Assembly: GCF_024506435.1 (NCBI RefSeq)
Contig: NZ_JANIET010000001.1
Coordinates: 2,790,001-2,854,000, forward strand
DNA length: 64,000 bases
DNA from: Pantoea trifolii
Lineage (GTDB): Bacteria > Pseudomonadota > Gammaproteobacteria > Enterobacterales > Enterobacteriaceae
Reading direction: 5' to 3'
Under the pieces are notes generated by a model. It was not told the DNA's origin, made no database searches, and saw only the letters and a list, made by a program, of their open reading frames with translations. Position 1 is the stretch's first letter. The number at the start of each line of letters is the position of its first letter. Shown here one piece after another: positions 10,869 to 21,372 of the stretch. The position numbers and the translations under genes are program-made.

Positions 10869-11153
10869 ATGTTCACTATTAACGCTGAAGTACGTAAAGA
10901 CCAGGGTAAGGGTGCGAGCCGCCGCCTGCGTGTAGCAAACAAATTCCCAGCCATCATCTATGGCGGAAATGAAGCACCAGTTGCTATCGAACTGGACCAC
11001 GACGCTGTAATGAACGTGCAGGTTAAACCTGAGTTCTACAGCGAAGTGCTGACCATCGCGGTTGATGGTAAAGAAGTTAAAGTTAAAGCTCAGGCGGTAC
11101 AGCGTCATCCGTTCAAGCCAAAACTGTTCCATATCGACTTCATTCGCGCTTAA
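10869..11153 (+). CDS. rplY: 50S ribosomal protein L25
   Basis: Binds the 5S rRNA (E-loop) in the large ribosomal subunit. 94 residues, exactly the E. coli length, starting [20 protein letters not shown]. The TTG 15 nt upstream in frame is rejected because homology starts at the ATG at 10869 and a GAAGAGA sequence precedes it. A strong sigma70 promoter lies about 90 nt upstream and a hairpin-plus-T-run terminator follows at 11176, so it is a monocistronic unit. Confidence 0.97.
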   Translation: MFTINAEVRKDQGKGASRRLRVANKFPAIIYGGNEAPVAIELDHDAVMNVQVKPEFYSEVLTIAVDGKEVKVKAQAVQRHPFKPKLFHIDFIRA

Positions 11154-11175
11154 TCGCGAAATGAGTTGTAAGTAG

Positions 11176-11208
11176 AAGGGCCGGTTGCGAAACCGGCCCT
11201 TTTATTTT
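11176..11208 (+). terminator. Factor-independent terminator of rplY
   Basis: GGGCCGGTT and AACCGGCCC form a 9-bp GC-rich stem with a short GCGA loop, followed directly by TTTTATTTT. It lies 22 bp after the rplY stop. Confidence 0.9.
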
Positions 11209-11371
11209 GTCTAAGATCTACTTCGTTTCAATATCCACTTAATTAGCTTTGTTCCCTTCTCAGCCTTGTTATTATTGTATTTAAGACCATTCTTCACGAT
11301 GAAGTCATAGGACTTTCTGGACAATGCGGTTTGCTCAGCATTTTCAAGGAAACGCCCCCTAAGGACTTCAA

Positions 11372-14300
11372 ATGAATAAAATCACCGCTTTATTTTACAG
11401 CGCGCTGCTTGTTGCGCTCCCCTCGTATGCGGGAGTCATGCGCCATGATACCAATGTGCAAGATTACCGCGATTTTGCTGAGAATATGGGCAAATTTCGT
11501 CCTGGCATCAGTAATATTCCAATTTATAAAAAAAATGGCGATTTATCGGGTAATCTGAATTTCCCTATGCCTGATTTGAGTAGCATATCCCGTCGCGGCT
11601 TCGCTGCCTTAACCGCACCTTCGTATGTTATTACTGCTCGCCATATGAAAGATTTAAACAGCGTATTTTTTGGTGGTCCTTCCGAATATTCACCACGCTA
11701 TGTTTTTATCAATCGCAATGCCATTCCAGACGATATTGATCGCGATTACATGATGCCGCGGTTAAATAAAGTGGTAACAGAAGCGTTACCGGTTGGACGT
11801 GTTGAAAGTATTGATCTAAAAAATGGTCATGGCACTCGCTACACAGCGTATGCGCGCGCCGGGGCGGGCATCATGTACCAAGTCAGCGAAGATCAAAAAG
11901 ATATGGTACATATTGCCGGCGGGTATTCATGGCTAGCCGGTGGATCTATTGATCCTAATCTCGTCGAATTTACCAAGAATTATTTTTATTTTACGCAGTT
12001 ATCACCTGATAACCCTCTTTCCACAGCTCTGACCATCACAACTCAACCCGGCGACAGCGGCAGCCCTTATTATGGCTATGACTCGATTGATAAACAGTGG
12101 AAACTGGTCGCTGCGCATTCAGCAAGCCGTTACGGTGCAATCCCAAATCCTTACTCACGAGAGTCATTGGGTGCGTTAATCCCAGATGGTTTTTATGACG
12201 GCATCGTTGCAGCCAATATCTCACCTGATGTTAAGGACAGTAACAACGCAGAAGCCATTTTATGGAATAAGGCAACAATTGATCAAGGCAGCCAACAATG
12301 GGACTGGCAGGGTCTGGATGAAAAGTATCGTCACGTGGCACCTGCCAAAGCCAGTTATCCCGAGTTGGACGCTACCAAAGATATCCGTTTCAACGGTGCT
12401 GGTGGCGAAGTTATTTTAAGTGATGCGGTAAACCTTGGCGCAGGTAAACTGCAGTTTTCTAATAATTACACGCTTAAATCTGCCGATGGTGCTGATGCCA
12501 CCTGGGTGGGCGGCGGTGTTGAAGTCGACAAAGATAAAACCGTTCTTTGGCAGGTTAATGGCCTGAAAGATGACGACCTGCATAAAATTGGCGGTGGCGT
12601 GCTGCACATTAATGCAAAAGGCATCAATGAAGGGGGGCTGAATATCGGCGATGGCACCGTAATTCTGGATCAACAAAAAGATACTTTGGGCAGTCGTCAG
12701 GCTTTTTCCCAAGTCTATATTGCCAGCGGACGCCCAACAGTGGTATTGAACAGTGGCGACCAGGTGGACGCGAATAGCATCTTCTTTGGCTATCGTGGCG
12801 GCAAGCTCGATTTAAATGGCAATAACCTTACGATGCGTAAGATTAATCATACGGACAGCGGCGCATCAATCATCAATGGGCATTTAAAGAACAACTCAAA
12901 TTTGACGTTAACCGGATTTATTGCCAAAGACATCGCTATTCAGGAATGGCAGGGTAATAACTCTGCGGGGAACATCGGCGATATTTACGAAGATTACAAT
13001 GAAAAATCAAAACGCTGGGAATATTTCCAGTTAAAGACACCTAAATATAGCTGGTTCCCAACCAATCAGAAAGACAACACCTACTGGAAGTATATTGGAT
13101 TTGATCCTGTAGAGGCACAGGAATACCGCGCTATAGAACTAAACCACCTGGTGTATCGGGGATTTCTGGGAGCAGATAACACATCCGCTGTTAATGGGAA
13201 ACTGGACTTTACCTTTTCACCCACGATGGCCAGTGCCAACCTGGCATTAGCCGGCGGGGCGAATCTCAATGGTAATATTAACGTCAACAATGGCACGCTA
13301 TTACTCTCGGGCCAGCCCGTTCCTCATGCCGGTGGCCTGATTATTGACGATGACTGGTATGCCTCTTCTTTCTCAGCCAATAACGTAGTGGTCGCCAGTG
13401 GCGCTCGCTTCCAGGTGGGTGAATACGCGCAGGTTAAAACCGATATTCAGGCCGGTGATAACAGCCAGCTTATCCTTGGCTACAATTCTGATGCGCAGGA
13501 TGAGGATCAGATCTTACGCTGCACCTCGCCGGTTCAGAGCAGCAAAGGCAGCTGTAAAGTTGCACAGCGAAACGCTGAAGAATTGCGCTTTCTTCCCGCC
13601 AGTACAGTCGAAGGCAATATCACGCTGGGTGATAACGCTGCGCTCCACCTTGGCAAGGTCAATTATCACGGCCACATCAACGACAGTCACGTAGCGCGAA
13701 TGACCCTGAGCAGTGAGACGTTCTGGAACATGAACGGTAACAGCCGCGTGCATCGCCTGGATGCAGGTAAAGGCGGTATCATTTCCCTGCTTTCTGCAGA
13801 TGAAATGGCCTGGACGCCGAAGCTGCTCTCTGTTGAACATCTGACGGCAAATAACCTGCAGCTTGGTTTCGGTATCGCGCCACAATCCGCCATCAGCGAC
13901 AGCTTATACATTGGTTCCAGCGCGCAGGGCGGCAGCAACATCCTCGATCTCGGTTTTATGCTGGGCGAAACCTTCCCCAACCGCATCGCAAAAGAGATCG
14001 TGCTGGTCAACGCACCCGCCGGTACCGCGCATGATTATTTCACGCTACCTCCGGTCAAACGCGGGTTCTCGCTGTATACCGCCGATCATCAGGTTGTGGA
14101 AGAGAATGGTCGCGTGAAATGGATCATTGCCAAAACGCCCGATCCGGTGCTGCCCCCCGATCCGGTAACCGATCCCGATCCGGTAACTAACCCCGAGCCA
14201 GAACCCGAAATTAAGCCAGAACCCGAAATTAAGCCTGAGCCTGAAGTAAAACCTGAGCCAGAGATCACGCCAAAACCGGGTACTGCAGAAGACTGGTTTG

Positions 14301-15199
14301 ACGTCATTGATAATCAGCCGCTGGTGCAGAGTACTCGCGCCCTGCTCGCTTCGCGTCACTACCTGTTTAGTGAAATCAGCAGCATGCTGACCGATCGCGC
14401 TCAGCTGCTGCGCGGTAGCCATGAAGACAGCGGCGCATGGGCCAGCCTTAGCCAGAATCGCGGCGGGATGGATAGCGTAACGTTAAAAGACAGCAAGCTA
14501 GAGATCGGCGCCGATACGCAAGCGGATGCCTGGCTGTACGGCGTCACCGCCAGTTACAGCCAGGGAAATGCCAGGGATGAAGCCAGCGTCAGCCATAAGC
14601 TGAGTACTCTGGGTCTGTATGCAAGCGGCATGAGCGAAAATGGATGGTTTATGGATCTTGCTGCCAGCTACCTGCACCTGCGTCAGGACATCAACCTTGA
14701 CCCGGTACTGGGAGTGGAAAGCACCTCAAAAACCAGCCATATGCTGGCCGGCAGTGCAAAACTGGGTAAATCCTTCCCTCTGCTGGACACGTCGTTCACG
14801 CTGTCGCCTTACGTGAAGGCCAGCGCAGGCTATGTGCCGGGTTATACGCTGCAAAGCCGAGATGCCCGCATTGCTCTGAGTTCAGCCATGCCGTGGGGAC
14901 TCACGCCGGGTATTGAAGTCAGCAAGCAGGGGCTCGGTGCGCTGCTACCAAGGGTGCGATTCAGCGCAACCGTTGAAAAACAGTTTTCACCGGGCAGCTC
15001 CGGCTCTTCACTGACTCTTGAGGATCGCCACAGCCGACGCGTGTATGGTGCGCTGGATGACGATCGTTACCGGGCTCATCTGAGCTTCGAAGGAAAAATC
15101 AGCGACAACTGGTCAGCGAATATTGGCGCGAAACACAGCTTTGGTGGCAAGTTCCGCACCGATTCACTCATCAGCAGTGGAATAAACTATTCGTTCTGA
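11372..15199 (+). CDS. S6-family serine protease autotransporter (type Va secretion)
   Basis: Self-secreting outer-membrane protein of 1275 residues. Residues 1-20 are a short signal peptide (cleavage after PSYA), without the long N-terminal extension usual in SPATE toxins. The protease domain (about 21-280) has the chymotrypsin-like triad of peptidase family S6: His91 in ITARHM, Asp125 just before MMPRLNK, and Ser229 in GDSGSP. A repetitive beta-helix passenger follows to about 915. Then comes a Pro/Glu-rich linker (about 919-970) of PDPVT and PEPEIK units. The last ~260 residues form the beta-barrel translocator ending in the aromatic SGINYSF. The gene stands alone between the rplY and yejK terminators, where E. 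coli has nothing, so it was probably gained. Its substrate cannot be told; secreted S6 proteases cut host or competitor proteins. The triad is intact and no frameshift is visible. Confidence 0.88.
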   Translation: MNKITALFYSALLVALPSYAGVMRHDTNVQDYRDFAENMGKFRPGISNIPIYKKNGDLSGNLNFPMPDLSSISRRGFAALTAPSYVITARHMKDLNSVFFGGPSEYSPRYVFINRNAIPDDIDRDYMMPRLNKVVTEALPVGRVESIDLKNGHGTRYTAYARAGAGIMYQVSEDQKDMVHIAGGYSWLAGGSIDPNLVEFTKNYFYFTQLSPDNPLSTALTITTQPGDSGSPYYGYDSIDKQWKLVAAHSASRYGAIPNPYSRESLGALIPDGFYDGIVAANISPDVKDSNNAEAILWNKATIDQGSQQWDWQGLDEKYRHVAPAKASYPELDATKDIRFNGAGGEVILSDAVNLGAGKLQFSNNYTLKSADGADATWVGGGVEVDKDKTVLWQVNGLKDDDLHKIGGGVLHINAKGINEGGLNIGDGTVILDQQKDTLGSRQAFSQVYIASGRPTVVLNSGDQVDANSIFFGYRGGKLDLNGNNLTMRKINHTDSGASIINGHLKNNSNLTLTGFIAKDIAIQEWQGNNSAGNIGDIYEDYNEKSKRWEYFQLKTPKYSWFPTNQKDNTYWKYIGFDPVEAQEYRAIELNHLVYRGFLGADNTSAVNGKLDFTFSPTMASANLALAGGANLNGNINVNNGTLLLSGQPVPHAGGLIIDDDWYASSFSANNVVVASGARFQVGEYAQVKTDIQAGDNSQLILGYNSDAQDEDQILRCTSPVQSSKGSCKVAQRNAEELRFLPASTVEGNITLGDNAALHLGKVNYHGHINDSHVARMTLSSETFWNMNGNSRVHRLDAGKGGIISLLSADEMAWTPKLLSVEHLTANNLQLGFGIAPQSAISDSLYIGSSAQGGSNILDLGFMLGETFPNRIAKEIVLVNAPAGTAHDYFTLPPVKRGFSLYTADHQVVEENGRVKWIIAKTPDPVLPPDPVTDPDPVTNPEPEPEIKPEPEIKPEPEVKPEPEITPKPGTAEDWFDVIDNQPLVQSTRALLASRHYLFSEISSMLTDRAQLLRGSHEDSGAWASLSQNRGGMDSVTLKDSKLEIGADTQADAWLYGVTASYSQGNARDEASVSHKLSTLGLYASGMSENGWFMDLAASYLHLRQDINLDPVLGVESTSKTSHMLAGSAKLGKSFPLLDTSFTLSPYVKASAGYVPGYTLQSRDARIALSSAMPWGLTPGIEVSKQGLGALLPRVRFSATVEKQFSPGSSGSSLTLEDRHSRRVYGALDDDRYRAHLSFEGKISDNWSANIGAKHSFGGKFRTDSLISSGINYSF
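14156..14266 (+). repeat. In-frame tandem repeat encoding the Pro/Glu linker of the autotransporter
   Basis: Two GATCCGGTAAC units are followed by about four imperfect copies of a ~18-bp unit encoding PEPEIK or PEPEVK. In-frame repeats of this kind change copy number easily, altering the spacer between passenger and barrel without breaking the frame. Confidence 0.75.
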
Positions 15200-15200
15200 T

Positions 15201-15237
15201 AAAAAAGCCGGGCACTTTGGTGACCCGGCTTTTTTTA
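15201..15237. terminator. Bidirectional terminator between the autotransporter gene and yejK
   Basis: A run of A, a GCCGGG...CCCGGC stem with CAC/GTG extension, then a run of T. A-run and T-run on opposite sides allow termination in both directions. It overlaps the yejK stop codon. Confidence 0.85.
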
Positions 15238-16239
15238 TTTACCGCTGGTACGACGTTGCAACTGATCGCGCAGATTTGGTGGCGTACCTTTGATAGTAAG
15301 CGTGTCAGTGGTGGGATCCCAGAAGATGCGCTCGCCAAGCAGCATGGCATCGAAGTTCAGGGTTAAGCCACCGCCGCTACCTGCGAACTTGGTCAACTGG
15401 CGCAAGGTGCTGCGATCCGCTGGGAAGGTCTCTTCCAATTCGTAACCCTGCTCCTGAGTAAACGCCTGGAAGGTTTTTTCGCCTAATGGCGGTAATTCGC
15501 TGGAGAGATCGTGCAGCGCAATCTCTTCGCCGGCCTGCAGCTGATCGTTGCAGTACGTGTAAACCTGCTGACGATAGTTCTGGCGCTCGTTTTTATCGAG
15601 ATCTGATTCGGCACAATAATCATCAACCGCTTGCAGCAAGCCACGGTTTTGCGCTTTGGTGTCTAAACCAACGCTGGCACCGAGAAAATCCATAAAGAAA
15701 TCCGCCACTTTACGGCCCACGCGACCGCGCAGGAAGGTCAAATAGCGGGTCGATTCCGGGTTGGTTTCCCACTCGGTGAGATCAATACGTGCCACAATAT
15801 CTGCATGATTGATATCCAGATAATGGGTGCTGCTGATATCCAGCTGTTCATTAACGCGCATGCTCGACTGGCTGTTCAGTACCGCAATCAGCAAATACTC
15901 GACCGCCAGATAGCGATAATGCAAAAACAGCACCACGCCGCCTTCCGCAAACGGATATTTACCCAGCTCATCGCGCAGACGTCCGGTTGCCGCACGGCTA
16001 AATGCCAGAAAGTCATCTTCCCCTTTGCGGCAGTTACGCAACGCATCGGCCAGTTCACTGTCCTCGTTAAACAGGCCGTAGGCTTTGCTTTTGGCGCTGT
16101 AAACCCGATGCAGCTCTTCTGCCATCTCTTCAACCGCGCGGGTCGCAGGCAGCAAAGTGTCGCGCAGTACCAGTTCCAGCTGGTTTTCATCACGTTTGAC
16201 TAACTGATGCAGGGCAATCTGGTCGATATCCAGACTCAT
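15235..16239 (-). CDS. yejK: Nucleoid-associated protein YejK (NdpA)
   Basis: Abundant nucleoid-associated protein that binds DNA and, in E. coli, interacts with topoisomerase IV and gyrase. I set the start at 16239, giving 334 residues (335 in E. coli) beginning [26 protein letters not shown] lies at ideal distance. An in-frame start 39 nt upstream has no homology. Strongly conserved stretches include [18 protein letters not shown] and the C-terminal [16 protein letters not shown]. The gene is divergent from yejL and ends in the shared bidirectional terminator. Confidence 0.95.
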   Translation of the reverse strand: MSLDIDQIALHQLVKRDENQLELVLRDTLLPATRAVEEMAEELHRVYSAKSKAYGLFNEDSELADALRNCRKGEDDFLAFSRAATGRLRDELGKYPFAEGGVVLFLHYRYLAVEYLLIAVLNSQSSMRVNEQLDISSTHYLDINHADIVARIDLTEWETNPESTRYLTFLRGRVGRKVADFFMDFLGASVGLDTKAQNRGLLQAVDDYCAESDLDKNERQNYRQQVYTYCNDQLQAGEEIALHDLSSELPPLGEKTFQAFTQEQGYELEETFPADRSTLRQLTKFAGSGGGLTLNFDAMLLGERIFWDPTTDTLTIKGTPPNLRDQLQRRTSGK

Positions 16240-16397
16240 GGTAGACTCTCCTTTTAGCTCAGGCGCGTATTCAAACACCGCCTGCAGCCGCTTTCAACTG
16301 CCAGCACAAACTGATCGCTCTGCTTGCGATAAAATTGCGGAAAAAAGTGCGTTGTTACGGTAATATACCGCCTTTTCACCCTTGATTAGACGACGAT

Positions 16398-16625
16398 ATG
16401 CCACAATCATCCCGTTACAGTGACGAACGCGTGGAAAAGCTCCTCGCAGAGATGGCGCAGATTCTTGAAAAAGACAAAGCGCCAACCGACCTTTCCCTAA
16501 TGGTATTGGGTAACATGGTAACTAACTTGATCAATACCAGCGTTTCACCGGCTCAACGCCGCACTCTGGCACGATCTTTCGCGGATGCGTTGCAGTCATC
16601 CGTACGCGACGATAACGCTCATTAA
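16398..16625 (+). CDS. yejL: YejL family protein (UPF0352)
   Basis: Small conserved enterobacterial protein of unknown function; 75 residues, identical in length to E. coli YejL. The central block [20 protein letters not shown] is nearly invariant. It is helical with no membrane segment. It begins divergently from yejK and precedes yejM by 22 nt, so yejL-yejM are probably co-transcribed, as in E. coli. The link to YejM suggests a minor role in envelope homeostasis, but nothing in the sequence shows it. Confidence 0.93.
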   Translation: MPQSSRYSDERVEKLLAEMAQILEKDKAPTDLSLMVLGNMVTNLINTSVSPAQRRTLARSFADALQSSVRDDNAH

Positions 16626-16647
16626 TATGCAGATTTGACCTCATAAT

Positions 16648-18402
16648 ATGGTAACCAACCGGCAGCGCTACCGCGAAAAAGTCTCCCAGATGATCAGCTG
16701 GGGGCATTGGTTTGCCCTGTTTAATATTATCTTCGCGTTTATATTAGGCAGCCGCTACCTGTTGGTCGCCGACTGGCCCGCGTCGCTCGCGGGACGTATC
16801 TATGCCTTTACCAGCTGGATCGGTCATTTCAGTTTCATTGTCTTCGCGGGCTATCTGCTGATCATTTTCCCGCTCACCTTTGTGGTGATGTCACAGCGAT
16901 TGCTCAGGGTGCTGTCGGCGATTATCGCCACCGCCGGGCTGACGCTGATCATGGTCGACAGTGCGGTATTTAGCCGCTTCCACTTGCATCTTAATCCGGT
17001 GGTGTGGGAGCTGGTGATTAACCCCGATCAAAGCGAGATGGCGCGCGACTGGCAGCTGATGTTTATCAGCGTGCCGCTGATTTTCCTCGTCGAGATGCTG
17101 TTCGCGACCTGGAGCTGGCAAAAGCTGCGTAGCCTTAATCGGCGTTCGTTCGGTAAGCCGCTGGCGGCTCTGTTTATCAGCGCCTTCTTCGCCAGCCATC
17201 TGCTGTATATCTGGGCGGATGCTAACTTCTATCGCCCGATTACCATGCAGCGCGCCAATCTGCCGCTCTCCTATCCCATGACCGCGCGTCGCTTCCTTGA
17301 GCGTCACGGTTTGCTGGATGCGCAAGAGTATCAGCGCCGTCTGGTGCAGCAAGGCGATCCTGAAGCGTTGTCAGTGCAGTATCCGCTGAGTGACATAACC
17401 TTCCGTGATGGCGGTACGCGCCACAATCTGCTGGTGCTGACGGTTGATGGCCTGAATAACGCCACCGTCGATAAAGCGCTGCCGTCGCTTCATCAATTCG
17501 CCAGCGAAAACGTGCGCTTCACCCAGCATTACAGCGCGGGAGTGCAGCCGGAAAAAGGGCTGTTTGGCCTGTTCTACGGCATCTCTTCCAGCTATATGGA
17601 TGGCGTATTAGCGTCACGCACGCCTTCCGTTCTGCTCAATGCGCTGAATGCGCAAGGTTATCAGTTTGGCTTGTTCTCATCAGACGGCTTCAGCCAACCG
17701 CTGTATCGCCAGGCTTTATTAGCGGACTATTCGCTGCCTCAGGCCGATAACCAGCCGAATAGCACCACGGTGACGCAGTGGCAAAACTGGCTCAACGGCC
17801 AGAGATCTAACAGCGCGCCGTGGTTCTCGTGGATTGCCCTGAACGGTGTCACGGTCAATGGCGACAACCTGAAGGCGCGCCAGCGCAGCTATACGCGTCA
17901 GGCAAGCGGTGTCGATGAGCAGATTAATGCGGTGCTGCAAACCTTGCAGGATCGCGATTTGCTGAAAAATACCGTGGTGGTGATTACGGCGCAGCGTGCG
18001 GTCAATCTGGATAGCAACGATGACAATCCAGGTAATCGCGCGACCCTGCAGGTGCCGCTGGTGGTGCATTGGCCGAATACGCCCGCGCAAACCATCGATC
18101 GCCTGACCGATCAGCAGGACGTGATGACCACGCTAATGCAGCGTCTGCTGCACGTGCGCACCAACCCCGCCAACTTCTCGCAGGGTGAAGACCTGTTTGC
18201 CGCGCAACGCAGCCACGATTGGGTGGCGAGCAGCGAAGATGGCAAGCTGGTAGTGACCACGCCAACCGTGACGCTGGTGCTGAATAACAATGGCAGCTAC
18301 AGCGCTTACGATGCGCAGGGTCATAAGCTAAAAGATCATAAACCGCAGCTGGCGTTGCTGCTGCAGGTATTGACGGAAGAGAAGCGATTCGTCGCAAACT
18401 GA
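16648..18402 (+). CDS. yejM: Inner-membrane LPS regulator PbgA/YejM
   Basis: Essential sensor of periplasmic LPS in E. coli: it controls LpxC proteolysis through LapB (YciM) and so the rate of lipid A synthesis. 584 residues (586 in E. coli). Five membrane helices lie within about the first 190 residues, followed by a basic linker (MTARRFLERHGLLDAQEYQRR). A periplasmic domain of the sulfatase/alkaline-phosphatase fold follows, with LLVLTVDGLNNATVDK at its start and degenerate metal-site residues as in the family. It ends EEKRFVAN. The start ATGGTAACC lacks a strong Shine-Dalgarno. It directly precedes tRNA-Pro as in E. coli. Confidence 0.96.
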   Translation: MVTNRQRYREKVSQMISWGHWFALFNIIFAFILGSRYLLVADWPASLAGRIYAFTSWIGHFSFIVFAGYLLIIFPLTFVVMSQRLLRVLSAIIATAGLTLIMVDSAVFSRFHLHLNPVVWELVINPDQSEMARDWQLMFISVPLIFLVEMLFATWSWQKLRSLNRRSFGKPLAALFISAFFASHLLYIWADANFYRPITMQRANLPLSYPMTARRFLERHGLLDAQEYQRRLVQQGDPEALSVQYPLSDITFRDGGTRHNLLVLTVDGLNNATVDKALPSLHQFASENVRFTQHYSAGVQPEKGLFGLFYGISSSYMDGVLASRTPSVLLNALNAQGYQFGLFSSDGFSQPLYRQALLADYSLPQADNQPNSTTVTQWQNWLNGQRSNSAPWFSWIALNGVTVNGDNLKARQRSYTRQASGVDEQINAVLQTLQDRDLLKNTVVVITAQRAVNLDSNDDNPGNRATLQVPLVVHWPNTPAQTIDRLTDQQDVMTTLMQRLLHVRTNPANFSQGEDLFAAQRSHDWVASSEDGKLVVTTPTVTLVLNNNGSYSAYDAQGHKLKDHKPQLALLLQVLTEEKRFVAN

Positions 18403-18472
18403 TTAATTATGAGGCAGTTAAATGCTGCTCATATTGCAATCGTGCGCGGAAACAGTAATATTCTTCCACGTT

Positions 18473-18549
18473 CGGCACGTAGCGCAGCCTGGTAGCGCAC
18501 GGTCATGGGGTGTCCGGGGTCGGAGGTTCAAATCCTCTCGTGCCGACCA
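18473..18549 (+). tRNA. proL: tRNA-Pro, anticodon GGG
   Basis: 77 nt with encoded CCA end. Acceptor stem CGGCACG pairs with CGTGCCG. The D-loop has AGCCTGGTAGC, the anticodon loop reads ATGGGGT with GGG at positions 34-36, and the T-arm is GGAGG-TTCAAAT-CCTCT. It reads CCC codons. It is almost identical to E. coli proL and in the same place after yejM. Its 3' end is the attachment site of the genomic island that follows; the integrated copy keeps the tRNA intact. Confidence 0.97.
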
Positions 18550-18551
18550 AA
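18527..18551 (+). other. attL: left 25-bp attachment repeat in the tRNA-Pro 3' end
   Basis: The 25 bases covering the T-loop, the 3' acceptor strand, CCA and two following A are repeated exactly at 24901-24925. The match stops on both sides immediately outside the 25 bp. This marks site-specific integration of the island by a tRNA-targeting integrase. Confidence 0.92.
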
Positions 18552-18680
18552 TTCTCCCAACGTTTTGTCTGGTGAAGTCCAGAGAGAACCATAAAAAACA
18601 GTTTAAACAGTAGGTTGTTGAAACCTGCTGTTTTTCTGTTGTCTAGTGAAATCCTGATTGATACAGTGGAATCCACCTGA

Positions 18681-18731
18681 TTTAGGCATACTCATGGGCA
18701 TACGTTTCTAAGACTGCCTTTTGATATGCCT
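18681..18731. repeat. Probable integrase arm-type sites, left end of island
   Basis: AGGCATA at 18684-18690 and GGGCATA at 18696-18702 are spaced 12 bp; the inverted TATGCCT lies at 18725-18731. The same heptamer pair with the same 12-bp spacing occurs at 24827-24845 near the right att repeat. Role inferred from symmetry with the att sites. Confidence 0.55.
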
Positions 18732-18763
18732 AAGCCTTCCGAGGAACAGAATGGAGACTGCTT

Positions 18764-19423
18764 ATGGCAAGACAGACCAAGCCCTTAAACAATACCGAAG
18801 TGAAGAACGCCAAAGCTGCTGAACGAGCATTGGTTCTTTATGACGGGGATGGTCTGGAACTGCAGGTAACTCCCGGAGGCTCAAAACTCTGGCGGTTTCG
18901 TTATTACAAACCCTTCACTCGTAAACGGGCCATGATCAGCTTTGGTTCATACCCTTCCGTTTCGCTTTCCGAAGCTCGCCAAAATCGTGAATCAGCCCGC
19001 GCTCTTCTCAGCAAAGACGTTGACCCTCAAGAGCATAAAAAGGCAGAGCAACTTCGTCAGAAGAGTGTGAGTGAAAGTACGTTTGAAAAAGTTGCAGCTG
19101 AGTGGTTTAAGACCAAAGAGGCAGCAGGATTAACAACTCACACTCTTAACGATATCTGGCGTTCAATGAGTAAATATGTGTTCCCACATATTGGCTCTAT
19201 GCCTATTTCCAACATTACAGCCCAACAGTTCATCGGATCCCTTAGCCCAACTCATGCTGCAGGCAGACTCGAAACTGTTAAAAGGTTGAGTCAGCGTATT
19301 AATGAGGTTATGGATTACGCTTTGAATTCTGGCTTAGTCACTTCAAACCCAGCGACAAAAATCGGTAAGACGTTCCATAAGCCAAAAGTAAAACATCGCC
19401 CCGCCCTCTTACCTGAACTGTAG
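18764..19423 (+). pseudogene. int: Tyrosine recombinase (P4-type island integrase), truncated by IS911
   Basis: Would insert and excise the island at tRNA-Pro. The first ~90 residues are the arm-binding domain of P4-type integrases (DGDGLELQVTPGGSKLWRFRY, MISFGSYPSVSLSEAR). The core-binding SAM-like domain follows (EWFKTKEAAGLTTHTLNDIW to about 205). Residue 219 is the last: the stop TAG is supplied by the terminal repeat of IS911. Full-length relatives have about 400 residues, so the whole catalytic domain with its R-H-R-Y residues is missing. No downstream continuation exists on the far side of the IS, so the remainder was deleted rather than only split. ATG at 18764 is preceded by GGAATGGAGA. 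Confidence 0.9.
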
Positions 19424-19426
19424 TGG

Positions 19427-20595
<1,169 letters not shown>

Positions 20596-20662
20596 TCGGA
20601 CACCTGTGTTGTTCTGAGGTGAGCATATCACCTCTGTTCAGGTGGCCAAATTCAGTAAACCA

Positions 20663-21343
20663 CTACAACAAGAGTCTCGAAAGCCTGTCATCAGAGAGAC
20701 GTAACTCGTTCATTTTTGCCCATAAAAGCACGTCAAGCATGGCTATAAGCCTGTAAGTAATAATCTTCTTTATCGTCCCATATCCGAAGCGTACCGCAAC
20801 TGACTCGTCTGCTTTTATACCTTTCACGCTCCGCCATTGCGGAAGTGCTGTTTTGATTGACTCTGCAATTTCGTCGTCTGTACCACTGGCAAGATCGATT
20901 TCCAAAAGAACTGTTTTCTCACATATTGCTGACATGACAGTTGAAACATAAGCATCGTGTTGAGGCAGGTTAACACCATATTCATCACTTCCCTGCTTCC
21001 ATGAGATGAGATTAACTCTCAATGCGGTTATGCTGAGTTCAGCAAGCCTTGTTATATCCGTAATAAAGATATGAGGGGGACTCTGAAGGGGGTGGTCATC
21101 TTCCATGTAGTCGAGTTGTTCAGATCTGAATAACATGGGCTTTCCGTTGAAGATCTGTCTCATGTATCCCCCAAGCCCGATCTTTTCTTCTTCAGTAGGC
21201 CATGGCTTAAAAAGCAGCGCTCTTGCCCAAAGCTCGTGGTAAAGGCAGTTTAGAGTTATTTCTTCAAATCTTTTGTAGTTTTCAATGTCCAGCCATGTCT
21301 TGACGGCTTTGGTGTCTTCTATTGACCAGTTTTTCATGCCCAT
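20663..21343 (-). CDS. DUF6387-like protein, 3' end truncated by IS911
   Basis: 226 residues as it stands. The N-terminal TWLDIENYKRFEEITL, the YHELWARALLF segment and the C-terminal GTIKKIITYRLIAMLDVLLWAK pattern are what I know from DUF6387 proteins, which are common next to island integrases. This assignment is from memory of family patterns and only moderately sure. The stop TAG is the first codon inside the IS911 end, so the natural C-terminus (probably a few to some tens of residues) is lost. It starts 29 nt after the end of the hamB remainder on the same strand, so it belongs to the same transcription unit. No membrane segment or catalytic motif is visible. Function unknown. Confidence 0.6.
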   Translation of the reverse strand: MGMKNWSIEDTKAVKTWLDIENYKRFEEITLNCLYHELWARALLFKPWPTEEEKIGLGGYMRQIFNGKPMLFRSEQLDYMEDDHPLQSPPHIFITDITRLAELSITALRVNLISWKQGSDEYGVNLPQHDAYVSTVMSAICEKTVLLEIDLASGTDDEIAESIKTALPQWRSVKGIKADESVAVRFGYGTIKKIITYRLIAMLDVLLWAKMNELRLSDDRLSRLLL

Positions 21344-21372
21344 GCCCTATTATTTTATGCTTTTCAAATACA

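Noticed and set aside
18422..18613. 63-aa open frame overlapping tRNA-Pro
   Set aside because: It runs through the tRNA gene; the tRNA is certain and the peptide has no support.
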